Positions 19,485 to 29,036 are shown, numbered from the stretch's first letter. The stretch: 64,000 nt of DNA from Planctomycetaceae bacterium (GCA_041398785.1 JAWKUA010000003.1:344656-408655); one strand, 5' to 3'. Made by a program: numbers and translations. The notes: a model not told the origin generated them from the letters alone.

Positions 19485-20516
19485 TTACGAAGATCGCCAA
19501 TTCAGAATGACCTTGCCCGATTCTCCTGAACGCATGGCGTCGAATCCCTGCTGAAAATCGTTGTACGGCAGGCGATGAGTGATCACGGGGCTGATGTTCA
19601 GACCGCTTTGAAGCATCACGGTCATCTTGTACCAGGTCTCATACATCTCACGACCGTAGATGCCCTTGATCGTCAGCATGTTGAACACCACGGTATTCCA
19701 GTCGATCGCGATTTCTTCCGAAGGAATCCCCAGCATCGCGATCTTTCCGCCGTGGCACATGTTCTTCAGCATGTCACGGAACGCCGCCGGATTGCCCGAC
19801 ATTTCCAGCCCGACGTCGAAGCCTTCCTGCATTCCAAGTTGCCGCTGGACGTCTTCCAGTTTGGTATCGCGGACATCAACGGCCAGAGTGACGCCAAGTT
19901 CCTGCGCCAGTCGCAGGCGCCACGGGTTCACGTCGGTGATTACAACGTGGCGTGCTCCCGCGTGGCGGACGACAGCGGCGGCCATCAGACCGATTGGACC
20001 GGCACCAGTGATCAGCACGTCTTCGCCAAGGACGTCGAATGAAAGCGCCGTATGAACGGCGTTGCCGAACGGGTCAAAGATCGACGCGATATCACGATCA
20101 ATGTCATCGGCATGATGCCAGACGTTGGTCATCGGCAGCGAGATGTACTCAGCAAACGCTCCGGGACGATTCACACCGATACCCTGCGTCTTCGCACAGA
20201 GGTGCCGACGACCGGCGAGGCAGTTTCGGCAGCGCCCGCAGACAACATGGCCTTCGCCGCTGACGACTTCGCCGACGTGAAAGTCCAGCACGTTGCTGCC
20301 GACCTCAACGACTTCTCCCACGAATTCGTGTCCGACAACCATCGGAACGGGAATCGTCTTTTTCGCCCACTCGTCCCATTCGTAGATATGAACGTCCGTG
20401 CCGCAGATTCCGGTCCGGTCGATCCGGATCAGAACATCGTTCAGGCCCGGTTTCGGTTCCGGCACGTCCTCAAGCCACAATCCCTTTTCTGCGTGTCGTT
20501 TTACAAGTGCCTTCAT
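19485..20516 (-). CDS. tdh: L-threonine 3-dehydrogenase
   Basis: A 343-residue zinc-dependent medium-chain dehydrogenase that oxidises threonine to 2-amino-3-ketobutyrate with NAD. The catalytic zinc site is in GICGTDVHIYEWDEWA and VVGHEFVGEV. The structural zinc knuckle has the pattern CGRCRNCLAGRRHLC. ITGAGPIGLMAAAVVRHAGA is the Rossmann motif. NTVVFNMLTIKGIYGREMYETW is typical of TDH and separates it from sorbitol dehydrogenases. It is first in the operon with kbl and divergent from the PSP1-domain gene. Confidence 0.96.
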   Translation of the reverse strand: MKALVKRHAEKGLWLEDVPEPKPGLNDVLIRIDRTGICGTDVHIYEWDEWAKKTIPVPMVVGHEFVGEVVEVGSNVLDFHVGEVVSGEGHVVCGRCRNCLAGRRHLCAKTQGIGVNRPGAFAEYISLPMTNVWHHADDIDRDIASIFDPFGNAVHTALSFDVLGEDVLITGAGPIGLMAAAVVRHAGARHVVITDVNPWRLRLAQELGVTLAVDVRDTKLEDVQRQLGMQEGFDVGLEMSGNPAAFRDMLKNMCHGGKIAMLGIPSEEIAIDWNTVVFNMLTIKGIYGREMYETWYKMTVMLQSGLNISPVITHRLPYNDFQQGFDAMRSGESGKVILNWRSS

Positions 20517-20649
20517 TGGAGTTTGGCTCCGGATCTTCGATACTGGTATGACCGCTTCGGCAGGAGCGTAGCAAATCCGAAGTCGACGTCATTTGTGATG
20601 GTCGGCATTTCTCAATCGCTGAACATGAATTGCCGGGACTCTGTGACAC

Positions 20650-21246
20650 GTGATCTCTCCAGCGCCCGTATCAACCGTTTCTGAATCGAACTCAGCCAGC
20701 TCCCGGGTGGTGCTGGTACGGTATGGTTCCGTACCACAGGTTGCGCGATTCGAATGGTCATCTCAGGAACTTCCGACCACCGCAGACCGAAATAGCGAAC
20801 TGAACGGCAATGACATTCGCGGGACGCGAGTTGTCGTCGAAACCAGTCGCGGGCTGGAACTCGGTGCCGTCCTGGAAAATTTGGTACCTGCAATGGCTGC
20901 CGGAAGAGTCGTGTCCGGGTCTGTTCTGCGAACCGCGAGCGACGACGATCTAGGCCGATTCCGTGAAAACGAACGCATGGCGAATCAGCAGTTTGAAGAC
21001 TGGCGGAAGCGGATCGATGCATGGAATCTGCAGTTGCAGCTCATTGATCTGGAATGGACGCTGGATCGCAGCCGAATTGTGCTGTACGTGCTGAACGATC
21101 GGGGCGCGGAAACGACTCGCTTAGCGCTTTTGGCGGCTGCCGCCGGCCTGGGCATCATTCATGTCCAGTCCGTTAGCGCCGACGGAGTCATTCAGCAATC
21201 GTCAGGCTGTGGATCGGGAGGCTGCGGTTCAGGCGGCTGCTCGTGA
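20650..21246 (+). CDS. PSP1-domain protein with Cys-Gly tail
   Basis: This 198-residue protein reads from a GTG at 20650; the exact start is uncertain. Residues ~19-90 (VLVRYGSVPQVARFEW, RGTRVVVETSRGLELGAVLE) and ~130-180 (IDLEWTLDRSRIVLYVLNDRG) match the PSP1 C-terminal domain. In Bacillus YaaT that domain binds partner proteins and Fe-S clusters in a complex affecting RNase Y and phosphorelay signalling. The tail SSGCGSGGCGSGGCS carries three cysteines in a flexible Gly-Ser linker, which could bind metal. Function in this organism is inferred only from the family. Confidence 0.75.
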   Translation: MISPAPVSTVSESNSASSRVVLVRYGSVPQVARFEWSSQELPTTADRNSELNGNDIRGTRVVVETSRGLELGAVLENLVPAMAAGRVVSGSVLRTASDDDLGRFRENERMANQQFEDWRKRIDAWNLQLQLIDLEWTLDRSRIVLYVLNDRGAETTRLALLAAAAGLGIIHVQSVSADGVIQQSSGCGSGGCGSGGCS

Positions 21247-21367
21247 GAATGGCGCGGACGGCGAGAACCATCGCCGTGCCAGTGGCCACGATTGCCGCGG
21301 AACATGCCGTAATCGAGTGGCTGCACGATTCCCGGTGGCGAACCGGATGGCCTGTTGCGGGGCATAG

Positions 21368-21784
21368 TTAGAATTCTTCGCCGCTGTCCGGCTGACTCAG
21401 CAGTCCGGCGGATGATTCGAAGAATCGTTTTCTGCGCACGGGGGCGTCGGAGGCCGCGGTCGCGTGGTCTTCAAGATCCTTCAGATTGGCCTGGCAAACG
21501 CGGCATCCCGCCGTCAGCAGGTGGAATTCCACATAGGCTGCGGCTTCGGCAGTCAGCGTTCCCAGCAGGTAACCGCCCAGCTCACTGCGGCCCGGGCAAC
21601 TGAGCCGTTCGCGCTGCCAGATTTCGCCGACGGTGTGCCCGCCCTGATCGCGGTCGCGAATGATGGCGGCGATTCGGCGCTGCAGGGCGGCATCGTCGCG
21701 AAGTTGCTGTTCGAGTTGTGTCATTCGGTCGACGGGCAGCATCTCGTCCAGCCACGCCGTCAGTTCGCGGTCGGTCCAGGTCAT
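21368..21784 (-). CDS. Small conserved protein with zinc-finger-like cysteine motif
   Basis: I start it at ATG 21784 (MTWTDRELTAWLDEMLP), 138 residues, preceded by an AGAAGAG motif. The frame extends to 21946 but the extra N-terminus overlaps the opposite GNAT gene. Residues ~20-60 are helical (QLEQQLRDDAALQRRIAAII). RDQGGHTVGEIWQRERLSCPGRSELGGYLLGTL and the later HLLTAGCRVCQANLKDLE resemble a zf-HC2/anti-sigma-like helix with spaced Cys and His residues. I recall close planctomycete relatives of unknown role. It could be an anti-sigma-like regulator, but no sigma factor gene is adjacent. Confidence 0.65.
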   Translation of the reverse strand: MTWTDRELTAWLDEMLPVDRMTQLEQQLRDDAALQRRIAAIIRDRDQGGHTVGEIWQRERLSCPGRSELGGYLLGTLTAEAAAYVEFHLLTAGCRVCQANLKDLEDHATAASDAPVRRKRFFESSAGLLSQPDSGEEF

Positions 21785-21944
21785 CAAATCAATTCGACTC
21801 TTCTGTTGCGAGGGCTGAAGGACGACGAACGCGTCGTAAGTCGCATCCTGACGAAACGTCGGAATGTCTGCGACGCCAACTCTAACAACTTGCCTCAGAG
21901 AATGGCGAGCGTTAGATTCCGACGCATCCGAGTAACTTTCTGGC

Positions 21945-22919
21945 ATGGATGATTTTGTGGTCGAGTACCGTACCTTTCACAACGCCGATCCTCCGAAAAT
22001 TCTGAGACTTTGGCACGCCAGCAACCTTGGCCCCAGCGCCGCCGAAGGCTTTCCCTGCGACGTACTTGAGTTATTCGTCTTCTCGCAGCCATTCTTTGAC
22101 CGTCGCGGCTGCATTCTTGCAATCGAAGACGAACGTGTGATCGGCTTTGTCCATGCGGGTTTCTCAGCGAGCCGCGCCGGCGACGCTCTGGATTTCGAAA
22201 AAGGCGTCATTGCCGCTCTGGTCGTGCATCCCGATTTTCGCCGCCGCGGCATTGCCACGGAACTCATCCGCCGCGCAGAGGGCTACCTCGCGGGAAAAGG
22301 CGCGAAGGAAGTCACGGCGGGAGGCGGGGCTGATGGAAACGGTTTCTACGTGGGGATTTATGGCGGACTGGAACCGTCCGGCTTTGCCGAATCCGCCGCT
22401 CCCTGGAGTCAGCTTTTCGAACGGCTGGGATACCAGGCCAGACCTCCCGTTGTCGTGCTGCATCGTGATCTGAACAAGGGACGTGATCCCGTCAGTTCCC
22501 GACTGCTGCGTCACCGCCGTCGGCTGAATCTGGTGATTACTGACCGGATTCCCGGGCTGAACTGGTGGTGGTACACGCGTTTCGGTCACCTTGACGCCAT
22601 TCAGTTCGAATTACGCGATCGCGTGTCGAATGAAGCAGTCGCCATGGGACAAATCATCGGCCTGGACGTGTACGTGCCCAAGTGGGGCGTGCGGGCTGTA
22701 GGAATGCGGCAAATCTACGTGCCGGAGCCGTACCGCCGACAGGGCTACGGACTGTCACTTGTCCTGGAGATCACGCGGCGACTTCGCGACCAGTCTGTGC
22801 AGTTAATCGAAGCTCAGGTCGGTACCGAAAACGAACCCGCGATGGCGCTGTTCCGGGAAGCTCTGTTCGAACCGATGCAGCAGTTGGTCGCATTTCGACG
22901 GATACTCAGCGCGGATTGA
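21945..22919 (+). CDS. Tandem GNAT-domain N-acetyltransferase
   Basis: This 324-residue protein has two acetyltransferase domains. The first (~residues 5-165) has the acetyl-CoA loop VVHPDFRRRGIATELIRRAEGYL. The second (~170-324) has QIYVPEPYRRQGYGLSLVLEITRRL followed by AQVGTENEPAMALFREALFEP. Both keep the R/Q-x-x-G-x-G/A pyrophosphate loop, so both could bind acetyl-CoA, which suggests an internal duplication. The substrate is not predictable. ATG start at 21945 is only one base inside the longest opposite frame, so the shorter form of that neighbour is more likely. Confidence 0.82.
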   Translation: MDDFVVEYRTFHNADPPKILRLWHASNLGPSAAEGFPCDVLELFVFSQPFFDRRGCILAIEDERVIGFVHAGFSASRAGDALDFEKGVIAALVVHPDFRRRGIATELIRRAEGYLAGKGAKEVTAGGGADGNGFYVGIYGGLEPSGFAESAAPWSQLFERLGYQARPPVVVLHRDLNKGRDPVSSRLLRHRRRLNLVITDRIPGLNWWWYTRFGHLDAIQFELRDRVSNEAVAMGQIIGLDVYVPKWGVRAVGMRQIYVPEPYRRQGYGLSLVLEITRRLRDQSVQLIEAQVGTENEPAMALFREALFEPMQQLVAFRRILSAD

Positions 22920-23012
22920 CAGCTTCACGTTCCGGAATCGGAACGTCAAAGACCGGTCCTGTTTCAGCGGCGACCGCTGCAGAAACGTCCGGCATTCAGA
23001 AAGTTCTACGCC

Positions 23013-23597
23013 ATGTCAGCAATCTGCGTTTTTTGTGGTTCCAGAACTGGGCTCCATGACACGGCCGCGTCCGCGGCGGAGGAACTCGCGAGATTGCTGA
23101 TTCGTCGACAGCATCGACTGGTGTACGGCGGCGGCAGCGTGGGATTGATGGGCGCGATCGCGGATGAGATGCTGAAGAACAGCGGCGACGTCATTGGCGT
23201 CATTCCCGAATCGCTGGCCAGTGTCGAACTGATGCATTCGCGAGTCGATGACATGCGCATCGTACCGGACATGCACGCCCGCAAGGCTTTGATGCACGAA
23301 CTGTCCGATGCGTACATCGCGCTGCCGGGAGGATACGGCACGATGGAAGAACTGTTTGAGGTGTTGTCCTGGGCTCAACTGAAGATTCACACGCGTCCGA
23401 TCGCCCTGCTGAACCTGAACGGGCTTTATGACGGCCTGATCACAACCATTGACAACATGGTCGAACAGCAGTTTCTTCCGTCAAAGTATCGTTCGCTGCT
23501 GACCGTCTGCGACACGATCGCGATGCTGGATGACTGGCTGGAGAACTGCGTCGGCGTCCGCCATGAAGACGCTTCGACGCCGGCCGGTGTGTTCTGA
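23013..23597 (+). CDS. LOG-family protein (TIGR00730), putative nucleotide 5'-monophosphate phosphoribohydrolase
   Basis: 194 residues with the full LOG signature: ICVFCGSRTG at the N-terminus, YGGGSVGLMGAIAD, and the catalytic PGGYGTMEELFEVLSWAQL. MHARKALMHELSDAYIALPGG is also typical. These enzymes hydrolyse purine ribonucleoside monophosphates (including cytokinin forms) to base and ribose-5-phosphate, and bacterial members are probably housekeeping. It sits 80 bp before dapB and may share its transcript. Confidence 0.93.
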   Translation: MSAICVFCGSRTGLHDTAASAAEELARLLIRRQHRLVYGGGSVGLMGAIADEMLKNSGDVIGVIPESLASVELMHSRVDDMRIVPDMHARKALMHELSDAYIALPGGYGTMEELFEVLSWAQLKIHTRPIALLNLNGLYDGLITTIDNMVEQQFLPSKYRSLLTVCDTIAMLDDWLENCVGVRHEDASTPAGVF

Positions 23598-23677
23598 AAC
23601 CAATGTCTGGCAGAGGCTACCGTCCGCCGCGCCGCTACTTTCAAAACGAATATCCCTTTGATTTCCGGAAATCATCG

Positions 23678-24481
23678 ATGTCATCGAATCCACTGACGAT
23701 TGCTGTCAACGGAGCCGCAGGTCGCATGGGGCAGCGCATCGTCTCGCTGACGCTGGCGGACAGCGAACTGAAACTGTCAGCCGCGCTGGAAGCCGCCGCA
23801 AGCCCGTCGCTGGGAAAGGACGCGGGCGAACTCTGCGGAGCCGGAAACTGCGGCGTCGCGGTGACTGCGGAGCTGGTTGGCAAAGCCAATGTGATGATTG
23901 ACTTTTCGACGCCGGAAGGTGTCGACGGCATCATCACGGTCTGCGAAGAACGCCTGATTCCGCTCGTCCTGGCGACAACCGGTTTGTCGACGGCACAATT
24001 GCAGCGCGTCGCAAAGGTCGCACAGTCCATTCCGCTGGTGATGGCTCCCAGCATGAGTACCGCCGTCAATCTGGTGATGAAGCTGGCTTCGGATGCCGCT
24101 CGCGTGCTGAAGAATACGACCGCCGGCTGCGATGTGGAGATCATTGAACGGCATCACCGCTTCAAAGAAGATGCTCCCAGCGGCACAGCACTGCATTTCG
24201 GGAGGCTGATCGCGGAACAAATGGGCCAGACGGCACACGTCCACGGCCGTCATGGCCGCCCCGGCCCGCGGCCCCGCGATGAGATCGGCTACCACGCTTT
24301 AAGAACCGGCGACAATGTCGGCGAACACACCATCGTGTTTGGACTGCTGGGTGAAACGATCGACCTGACCGTCCGCGGCCACACGCGCGACAGCTACGCC
24401 TACGGGGCACTTGCCGCCGCAAAATTCGTCGCGAACAAGTCCGCCGGCCTGTATTCGATGGCGGACGTCCTGGGACTGTGA
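23678..24481 (+). CDS. dapB: 4-hydroxy-tetrahydrodipicolinate reductase
   Basis: I choose ATG 23678 (MSSNPLTIAVNGAAGRMGQR), giving 267 residues, the usual size, instead of the in-frame ATG at 23603. The nucleotide-binding motif is VNGAAGRMGQRIV. IDFSTPEGV and LATTGLSTAQ follow, then the signature EIIERHHRFKEDAPSGTA with the catalytic His and Lys. RGDEIGYHALR is replaced here by RDEIGYHALRTGDNVGEHTI, normal for the family. It catalyses the second committed step of lysine and diaminopimelate synthesis. Other dap genes are not in the window. Confidence 0.96.
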   Translation: MSSNPLTIAVNGAAGRMGQRIVSLTLADSELKLSAALEAAASPSLGKDAGELCGAGNCGVAVTAELVGKANVMIDFSTPEGVDGIITVCEERLIPLVLATTGLSTAQLQRVAKVAQSIPLVMAPSMSTAVNLVMKLASDAARVLKNTTAGCDVEIIERHHRFKEDAPSGTALHFGRLIAEQMGQTAHVHGRHGRPGPRPRDEIGYHALRTGDNVGEHTIVFGLLGETIDLTVRGHTRDSYAYGALAAAKFVANKSAGLYSMADVLGL

Positions 24482-24546
24482 CCGCGCTGGCCACACGTTT
24501 TTCGCACGAATCGCCCGGCAAAAAACGGACGAGCCGCGCGACGTCA

Positions 24547-24570
24547 CCGGGCCGATCTGCATCGGCCCGG
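24547..24570. terminator. Perfect 10-bp hairpin between dapB and the convergent esterase
   Basis: CCGGGCCGAT pairs with ATCGGCCCGG around the loop CTGC. It lies 65 bp after the dapB stop and before the opposite-strand esterase stop. No T run is visible, as for the other terminator-like stems of this window. Confidence 0.55.
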
Positions 24571-24655
24571 CATCCCGTCGGGCGGCTCACCAAATCCCGC
24601 GTCGCGAATCACATCTGTCGTTTTCGCACGGTCGCTGCCGACACCTTCGCGTCGG

Positions 24656-26101
24656 CTATTTCGCGTCGGCTGTTACGCCGGGCCAGTCGTCCGTGCGAAA
24701 CGGCGTCAGCGGCAATCCTTCCGCACTCTGAACATTCACGACAGGGTTGTCCGCCCACGCATATCGCACGGCCACGGGGTTTGCGACGGAATCGTTCCAG
24801 ACTTCAATCGTTTCCCTGTCGACAAGTCTTGCCGACGCCTTATGGAAGTGCCGATCTTCACCGGCCACGGTGAAGCCGATCGGTTCCTTCACGTCGAAGG
24901 TGTCCATACCGCCGCCGACGTGTGCAAACTTCAGCGTGACTTTGTTTCCGTCAACAGTCATTGAACTGTACATCGGGCTGTGGAAAGCCACGGGAATGCC
25001 ATATTCGTTGGCCAGCGCCCAGCGAGCCAGCCGCTTGCCAACGTCCTGCTTGTTCCGCGGATGAATGTCGCTGGCTTCGCCGAGATTGATGATGACTGCT
25101 TCTCCCGTGTTCGGCAGTGCGGTCATCGTCATCGTCTGAGCTTCGCGAAGTTCGGCCCAGGCACTGTCACCGGGTTCTGATGCTTCTCCGTTGAAGTCAG
25201 CCAGTTGCACCCAGTAGAACGGAAAATCTCCCTGCTTCCAGTCGTCCCGCCAGGTTTGAATCATCAGCGGAAACAGGTCGCGATACTGGTAAGCACGGCC
25301 GGCATTGGATTCGCCCTGATACCAGATGGCACCGCGAATCGTGTAGCCCAGCACCGGATACAGCACGCCATTGTACAGATTCGCCGGACGGTGCTGGCCC
25401 GCCAGTTGATTCTTGTTGGCCTCCGGATCCGCTTCCATCTTCTTCCAGCGATCCAGCAGGGGAGCATACAGTTCCCTTCCCTGCAGCTTTGCGGTGGGCA
25501 CCCACGCTTCCGCGGCAGAGCCTCCCCAGGAGTTGTCGATCAGTCCGACGGGGATATCCAGTGTCTCCTGCAATTGCCTGCCGAAGAAATAGCCCACGGC
25601 GGAAAAGTCCTTGACGGTATCGGGAGTCACCGCCTGCCATTCACCGCGAAAGCTGCGTTCCGGCTGCTGAGAACCGACCTGGGGCACGGTAATGATCCGC
25701 AGATTCGGATACTTCGCGGTCAGGCTTTCCAGATCAGCATCGTTCGACGCGGCGACCGGCCACTGCATATTCGACTGGCCGGAACACAGCCAGACTTCGC
25801 CGATCAGTACGTCGGCAAACGCCTTCGTTTCGTCGGCGGCCACCGACAGTGTGTGAGGACCGCCGGCTGACATCGGCGGAAGTTCCGCGTCGAACCGTCC
25901 GTCGGCATCCGCATTGACCTTCACTCCCTTCCCGCCAAGCGAGACAACAACTTCCTGATTTGCGGCGGTCCAGCCCCAGATGTGAATTGGCGAATCCCGC
26001 TGCAGGACCATGTGGTCGCTGAATACGGAACTCATCGTCAGCTCCGCGGCGGCGATGTTTGACAGACTCAGCAGCAGAGCAATGCACAGAAGCGATCTCA
26101 T
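24656..26101 (-). CDS. Sialate O-acetylesterase-like SGNH hydrolase
   Basis: Started at 26101 (MRSLLCIALLLSLSNIAAA), giving 481 residues with a clean signal peptide; the longer frame upstream is not family-like. The domain order is that of the sialate O-acetylesterase family: an N-terminal beta domain (SSVFSDHMVLQRDSPIHIWGW), then the SGNH nucleophile block WLCSGQSNMQWPV, GLIDNSWGGSAAEAWVP, and GAIWYQGESNAG. INLGEASDIHPRNKQDVGKRLA supplies the catalytic Asp-x-x-His. It should act outside the cytoplasm, deacetylating sugars in glycans. The linkage is unknown. Marine planctomycetes carry many such genes for polysaccharide use. Confidence 0.93.
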   Translation of the reverse strand: MRSLLCIALLLSLSNIAAAELTMSSVFSDHMVLQRDSPIHIWGWTAANQEVVVSLGGKGVKVNADADGRFDAELPPMSAGGPHTLSVAADETKAFADVLIGEVWLCSGQSNMQWPVAASNDADLESLTAKYPNLRIITVPQVGSQQPERSFRGEWQAVTPDTVKDFSAVGYFFGRQLQETLDIPVGLIDNSWGGSAAEAWVPTAKLQGRELYAPLLDRWKKMEADPEANKNQLAGQHRPANLYNGVLYPVLGYTIRGAIWYQGESNAGRAYQYRDLFPLMIQTWRDDWKQGDFPFYWVQLADFNGEASEPGDSAWAELREAQTMTMTALPNTGEAVIINLGEASDIHPRNKQDVGKRLARWALANEYGIPVAFHSPMYSSMTVDGNKVTLKFAHVGGGMDTFDVKEPIGFTVAGEDRHFHKASARLVDRETIEVWNDSVANPVAVRYAWADNPVVNVQSAEGLPLTPFRTDDWPGVTADAK

Positions 26102-26372
26102 AGAATCTCCAGCAGACTTTCGAACAGGAATGAAGCAAGAGTTGAACTTCACAGGAATCCGTTCATTCTCGACACTGCGACGCCGCGCAGACTGACGCAA
26201 CTGCGCAAGGCCGGTAGTCCGTGCAGGCATTTCCATCCGGACTGTGAACATAGCGGCGACACGGCTGGTGTGGCAACCGCACCGCGACAGATTTGTCCGG
26301 CGGCGTCCGAAACCTGCCGCCGTGCTTTTGCCGCAATTCGCCCAGCGATCCGTGCGATATCAACCGTCACGA

Positions 26373-27752
26373 TCAGTGCTGCGACTCTGCTTTCGAGCCT
26401 GCATCAGCGGCAAGTGGAACCAGCGTTTCGGACATGCAGCAGTCTTCATGCGTCTGATGCCGCACTCCGGATCCGACACCTGTCGCTTCCACGACTGCAT
26501 CGCCGCCGGAGGTCAGAAACGGAGCCGCTGACGTCGAATGATCGTGCCCGCTGTAGACACCAAAGTCATTGAACAGAAATCGCTTTGCCAGTCGATAGTA
26601 CAGATTTCGTTCGGGGACTTCGTGCCCCGGATGATATTGCGATGTCCGGGGAACCATCGACTTCAGTTCCTGCAGCGCGGTCCCGCGCGCGGTTGAATCC
26701 CTGGCCTGGTGTTTTTCCACGAGCTGACTCAGCAGTTCGGGTCGTTCCAGAACGATGCAGCCGCGCGTTGTTTCCTGAGCCAGCAGTCGAAAGTCCGCCA
26801 GGTACTCCGACTGAGTAAACTTCTCAAACAGCGGTCGATCATCGTCCGTCGAATGGATGGATTCCTTCGAAAACTGCACGATCGGACACGGTTCGATATC
26901 TCCCCAGGGATTGATGTGGTGACTGATGCCATTCGCCGCGGGACAAAGCGCTTTGCCTTCTCCATCGTAGTAGGCGTCGATTATGACGATCGGTTTTCTG
27001 GCACGCATGTCGACGACAAACTCGCGGGCACGCCGCTGCTGTTCGGGAGTCAGACACAATTCGGGCATCGCGTCCGGCCCCATTGGCCGATAGACGTGAA
27101 ACCAGGTGTACAGCACGCCCATTTCGATCAGCCGGTCGATCCATTCTTCGGTCAGCAGGTCGTCAATGTTCGTCCTGCACAGACTGGTGCAGACTCCCGT
27201 CATCACGTTGTGCTTCAGGCAGTTCTGAATTCCGGCCAAAGACTTGCTGTACACGTCCGACCGGCCCCGCCGTTCGTCGCTGATAATCTCATTGCCTTCG
27301 ATGCTGATCAGCGGAGTCACATTTCCCAGTTCGAACAGGCGCCTCGCTTTTTCCTCCGAGATGAACTGCCCGTTCGTAAAGACCTGAAAGTAGCAGTCCG
27401 GATGAGCCGCCAGGATGTCGAACAGTTCGGGGTGCATGAACGGTTCACCGCCGACAAGTCCGAAGAAACTGTTGCCGGCGGCCTTGGCTTCGGTGATGAG
27501 CTTGTTCATCGCCGGCAGATCAATCGTCTGTTGCCTGTGAGCGACATCGACCCAGCATCCCTGGCAGCGCAGGTTGCAACTGTTGATGATCGACACATAC
27601 AGGAACGGCGGAAAGAACTGTCCGCGCTTCATCCGTCGCCGGTGTTTCATGACGGAACGGCTGCCCTTGACGCCAAGATTCCAGACAAGTTTCCAAAGCA
27701 AACGCTTGTCAGTTTCCAGCAGCACGCGTTTGGCCATCTTCAACGTGTACAT
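26373..27752 (-). CDS. Radical SAM protein, hypothetical function
   Basis: This 459-residue protein has the radical SAM cluster motif CNLRCQGC (Cys59, Cys63, Cys66). GLVGGEPFMHPELFDIL is the SAM-binding GGE region, then FTNGQFISEE and ISIEGNE. A later cysteine set (CPAANGISHHINPWGDIEPCPIVQFSKES) suggests an auxiliary iron-sulfur or SPASM-like site. The N-terminal ~45 residues are basic and may contact membrane or nucleic acid. The C-terminal ~45 residues are low-complexity. It resembles other planctomycete and proteobacterial radical SAM proteins of unknown substrate. The neighbours do not reveal a pathway. Confidence 0.85.
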   Translation of the reverse strand: MYTLKMAKRVLLETDKRLLWKLVWNLGVKGSRSVMKHRRRMKRGQFFPPFLYVSIINSCNLRCQGCWVDVAHRQQTIDLPAMNKLITEAKAAGNSFFGLVGGEPFMHPELFDILAAHPDCYFQVFTNGQFISEEKARRLFELGNVTPLISIEGNEIISDERRGRSDVYSKSLAGIQNCLKHNVMTGVCTSLCRTNIDDLLTEEWIDRLIEMGVLYTWFHVYRPMGPDAMPELCLTPEQQRRAREFVVDMRARKPIVIIDAYYDGEGKALCPAANGISHHINPWGDIEPCPIVQFSKESIHSTDDDRPLFEKFTQSEYLADFRLLAQETTRGCIVLERPELLSQLVEKHQARDSTARGTALQELKSMVPRTSQYHPGHEVPERNLYYRLAKRFLFNDFGVYSGHDHSTSAAPFLTSGGDAVVEATGVGSGVRHQTHEDCCMSETLVPLAADAGSKAESQH

Positions 27753-28034
27753 CGCAAGATCACCTGGTCAGAGAATTCGGCTGGCCGGGTTGTTGCACGG
27801 CCGCACTGAGTTCACATTGAGTTTCCGTCGGCATTATTTCCCGAGGCGCCGTGCATTCCCACCGTCAATGGGAATTTGCCGCAGTCGGCGTCGGTATCGC
27901 GCAGTCTGCGTCACTGAAGTACGTGTCACTGAGCGACATCGGCGCCGGTTCCTTCAGTGGTCAGCGATCGGCAGCATCGGACCGCCGGAAACACTTCGTC
28001 GCGCATCTCTCGACGGATAGCACGCCCAAAGTTG

Positions 28035-29036
28035 TCAATGGCCCGACGCCAGTTCCGGATCCTTCTCCGCGTCGGCTTTGTAATAGAGCTGCGACGGGAT
28101 CAGGATTTCTGATTCCAGATTCGTATCGCCGGCAAAGTACTTCACGATGGAATCGATTGTCTGCACCGCCATCCGATCGGGGAACTGGATCGGATCGCAG
28201 AGGATCTTGCCTTCCAGAATCGCGCGCTTGCCATCGATGTGGCCGTCGAATCCGATAATCGTCACCTGGTCAGTCTTGCCGACGGCATCGATAGCCACCC
28301 AGGCTCCAAGTGCTGACGGGTCATTGATCGCGAAGATGGCGGCGAGATCCGGATTGGCTTCGATCATGGCCTGAGTCGCCTGTTTGCCGGCATCGCGCGT
28401 TCCTTCTCCATTCAGTTCTGAAACCAATTCGATCTTCGCATTCGGATTCGCGGCATTGTGAGCATCGACAACTTCTTTGAATCCCTGGACTCGCATCTGG
28501 CACGATTCGACGTCCGGGTAGCCCAGAATGCCGACCTGGCCTCCCGATTCGCCAAGAAGCCTGACCATGGCTTCTCCGGCAAGTCGCCCGCCCTGCAGGT
28601 TGTCAGTGGCGACATGACAGATGACCTTGCCGTCGGAACCGGCGTATTTGATGTCGTTCGTGAACACCGGAATCCCTGCGTCGTTCGCCTTCCTGATGGC
28701 CTGGCCGATCGATTGGGAATCCGCCGGATTCAGCACGATGGCGGTGACTCCCTGCACGATAAAGTTATCGATCTGGCGCGATTGTTCGTTCACGTCCTGA
28801 TCCGCGGACACAACGATCACCTTGTATCCGTGAGCCGCCGCTTCTTCGGTCATCTTGTCGGCAATGACCTTGAAGAACGGGTTCGTGAGCGTCAGCGCCG
28901 AATAGCCGATGGTTCCGCGAACCTCCTCGCCGGCGGACTTCTCCGGGCCGGAATCTTCGCCGCACCCGGCAAACGTCGCGGCAATCAATGCCGTCACAAT
29001 GAACAGACTTTGTCGGATTCGTTTCTGGCGAAACAT
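28035..29036 (-). CDS. Ribose-type sugar-binding lipoprotein (periplasmic binding protein)
   Basis: The start at 29036 (MFRQKRIRQSLFIVTALIAA) has a GGGAG ribosome site about 10 nt upstream, giving 333 residues. The hydrophobic leader ends in the lipobox FAGC. The mature part is a type-1 periplasmic binding fold: GYSALTLTNPFFKVIADKMTEEAAAHGYKV, VSADQDVNEQSRQIDNFIVQGV, AIVLNPADS, and IIGFDGHIDGKRAI. These match the RbsB/sugar-binding family. No permease or ABC ATPase gene is beside it, so it is an orphan binding protein that may serve a remote transporter or sensor. It diverges from the FG-GAP gene. Confidence 0.9.
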   Translation of the reverse strand: MFRQKRIRQSLFIVTALIAATFAGCGEDSGPEKSAGEEVRGTIGYSALTLTNPFFKVIADKMTEEAAAHGYKVIVVSADQDVNEQSRQIDNFIVQGVTAIVLNPADSQSIGQAIRKANDAGIPVFTNDIKYAGSDGKVICHVATDNLQGGRLAGEAMVRLLGESGGQVGILGYPDVESCQMRVQGFKEVVDAHNAANPNAKIELVSELNGEGTRDAGKQATQAMIEANPDLAAIFAINDPSALGAWVAIDAVGKTDQVTIIGFDGHIDGKRAILEGKILCDPIQFPDRMAVQTIDSIVKYFAGDTNLESEILIPSQLYYKADAEKDPELASGH

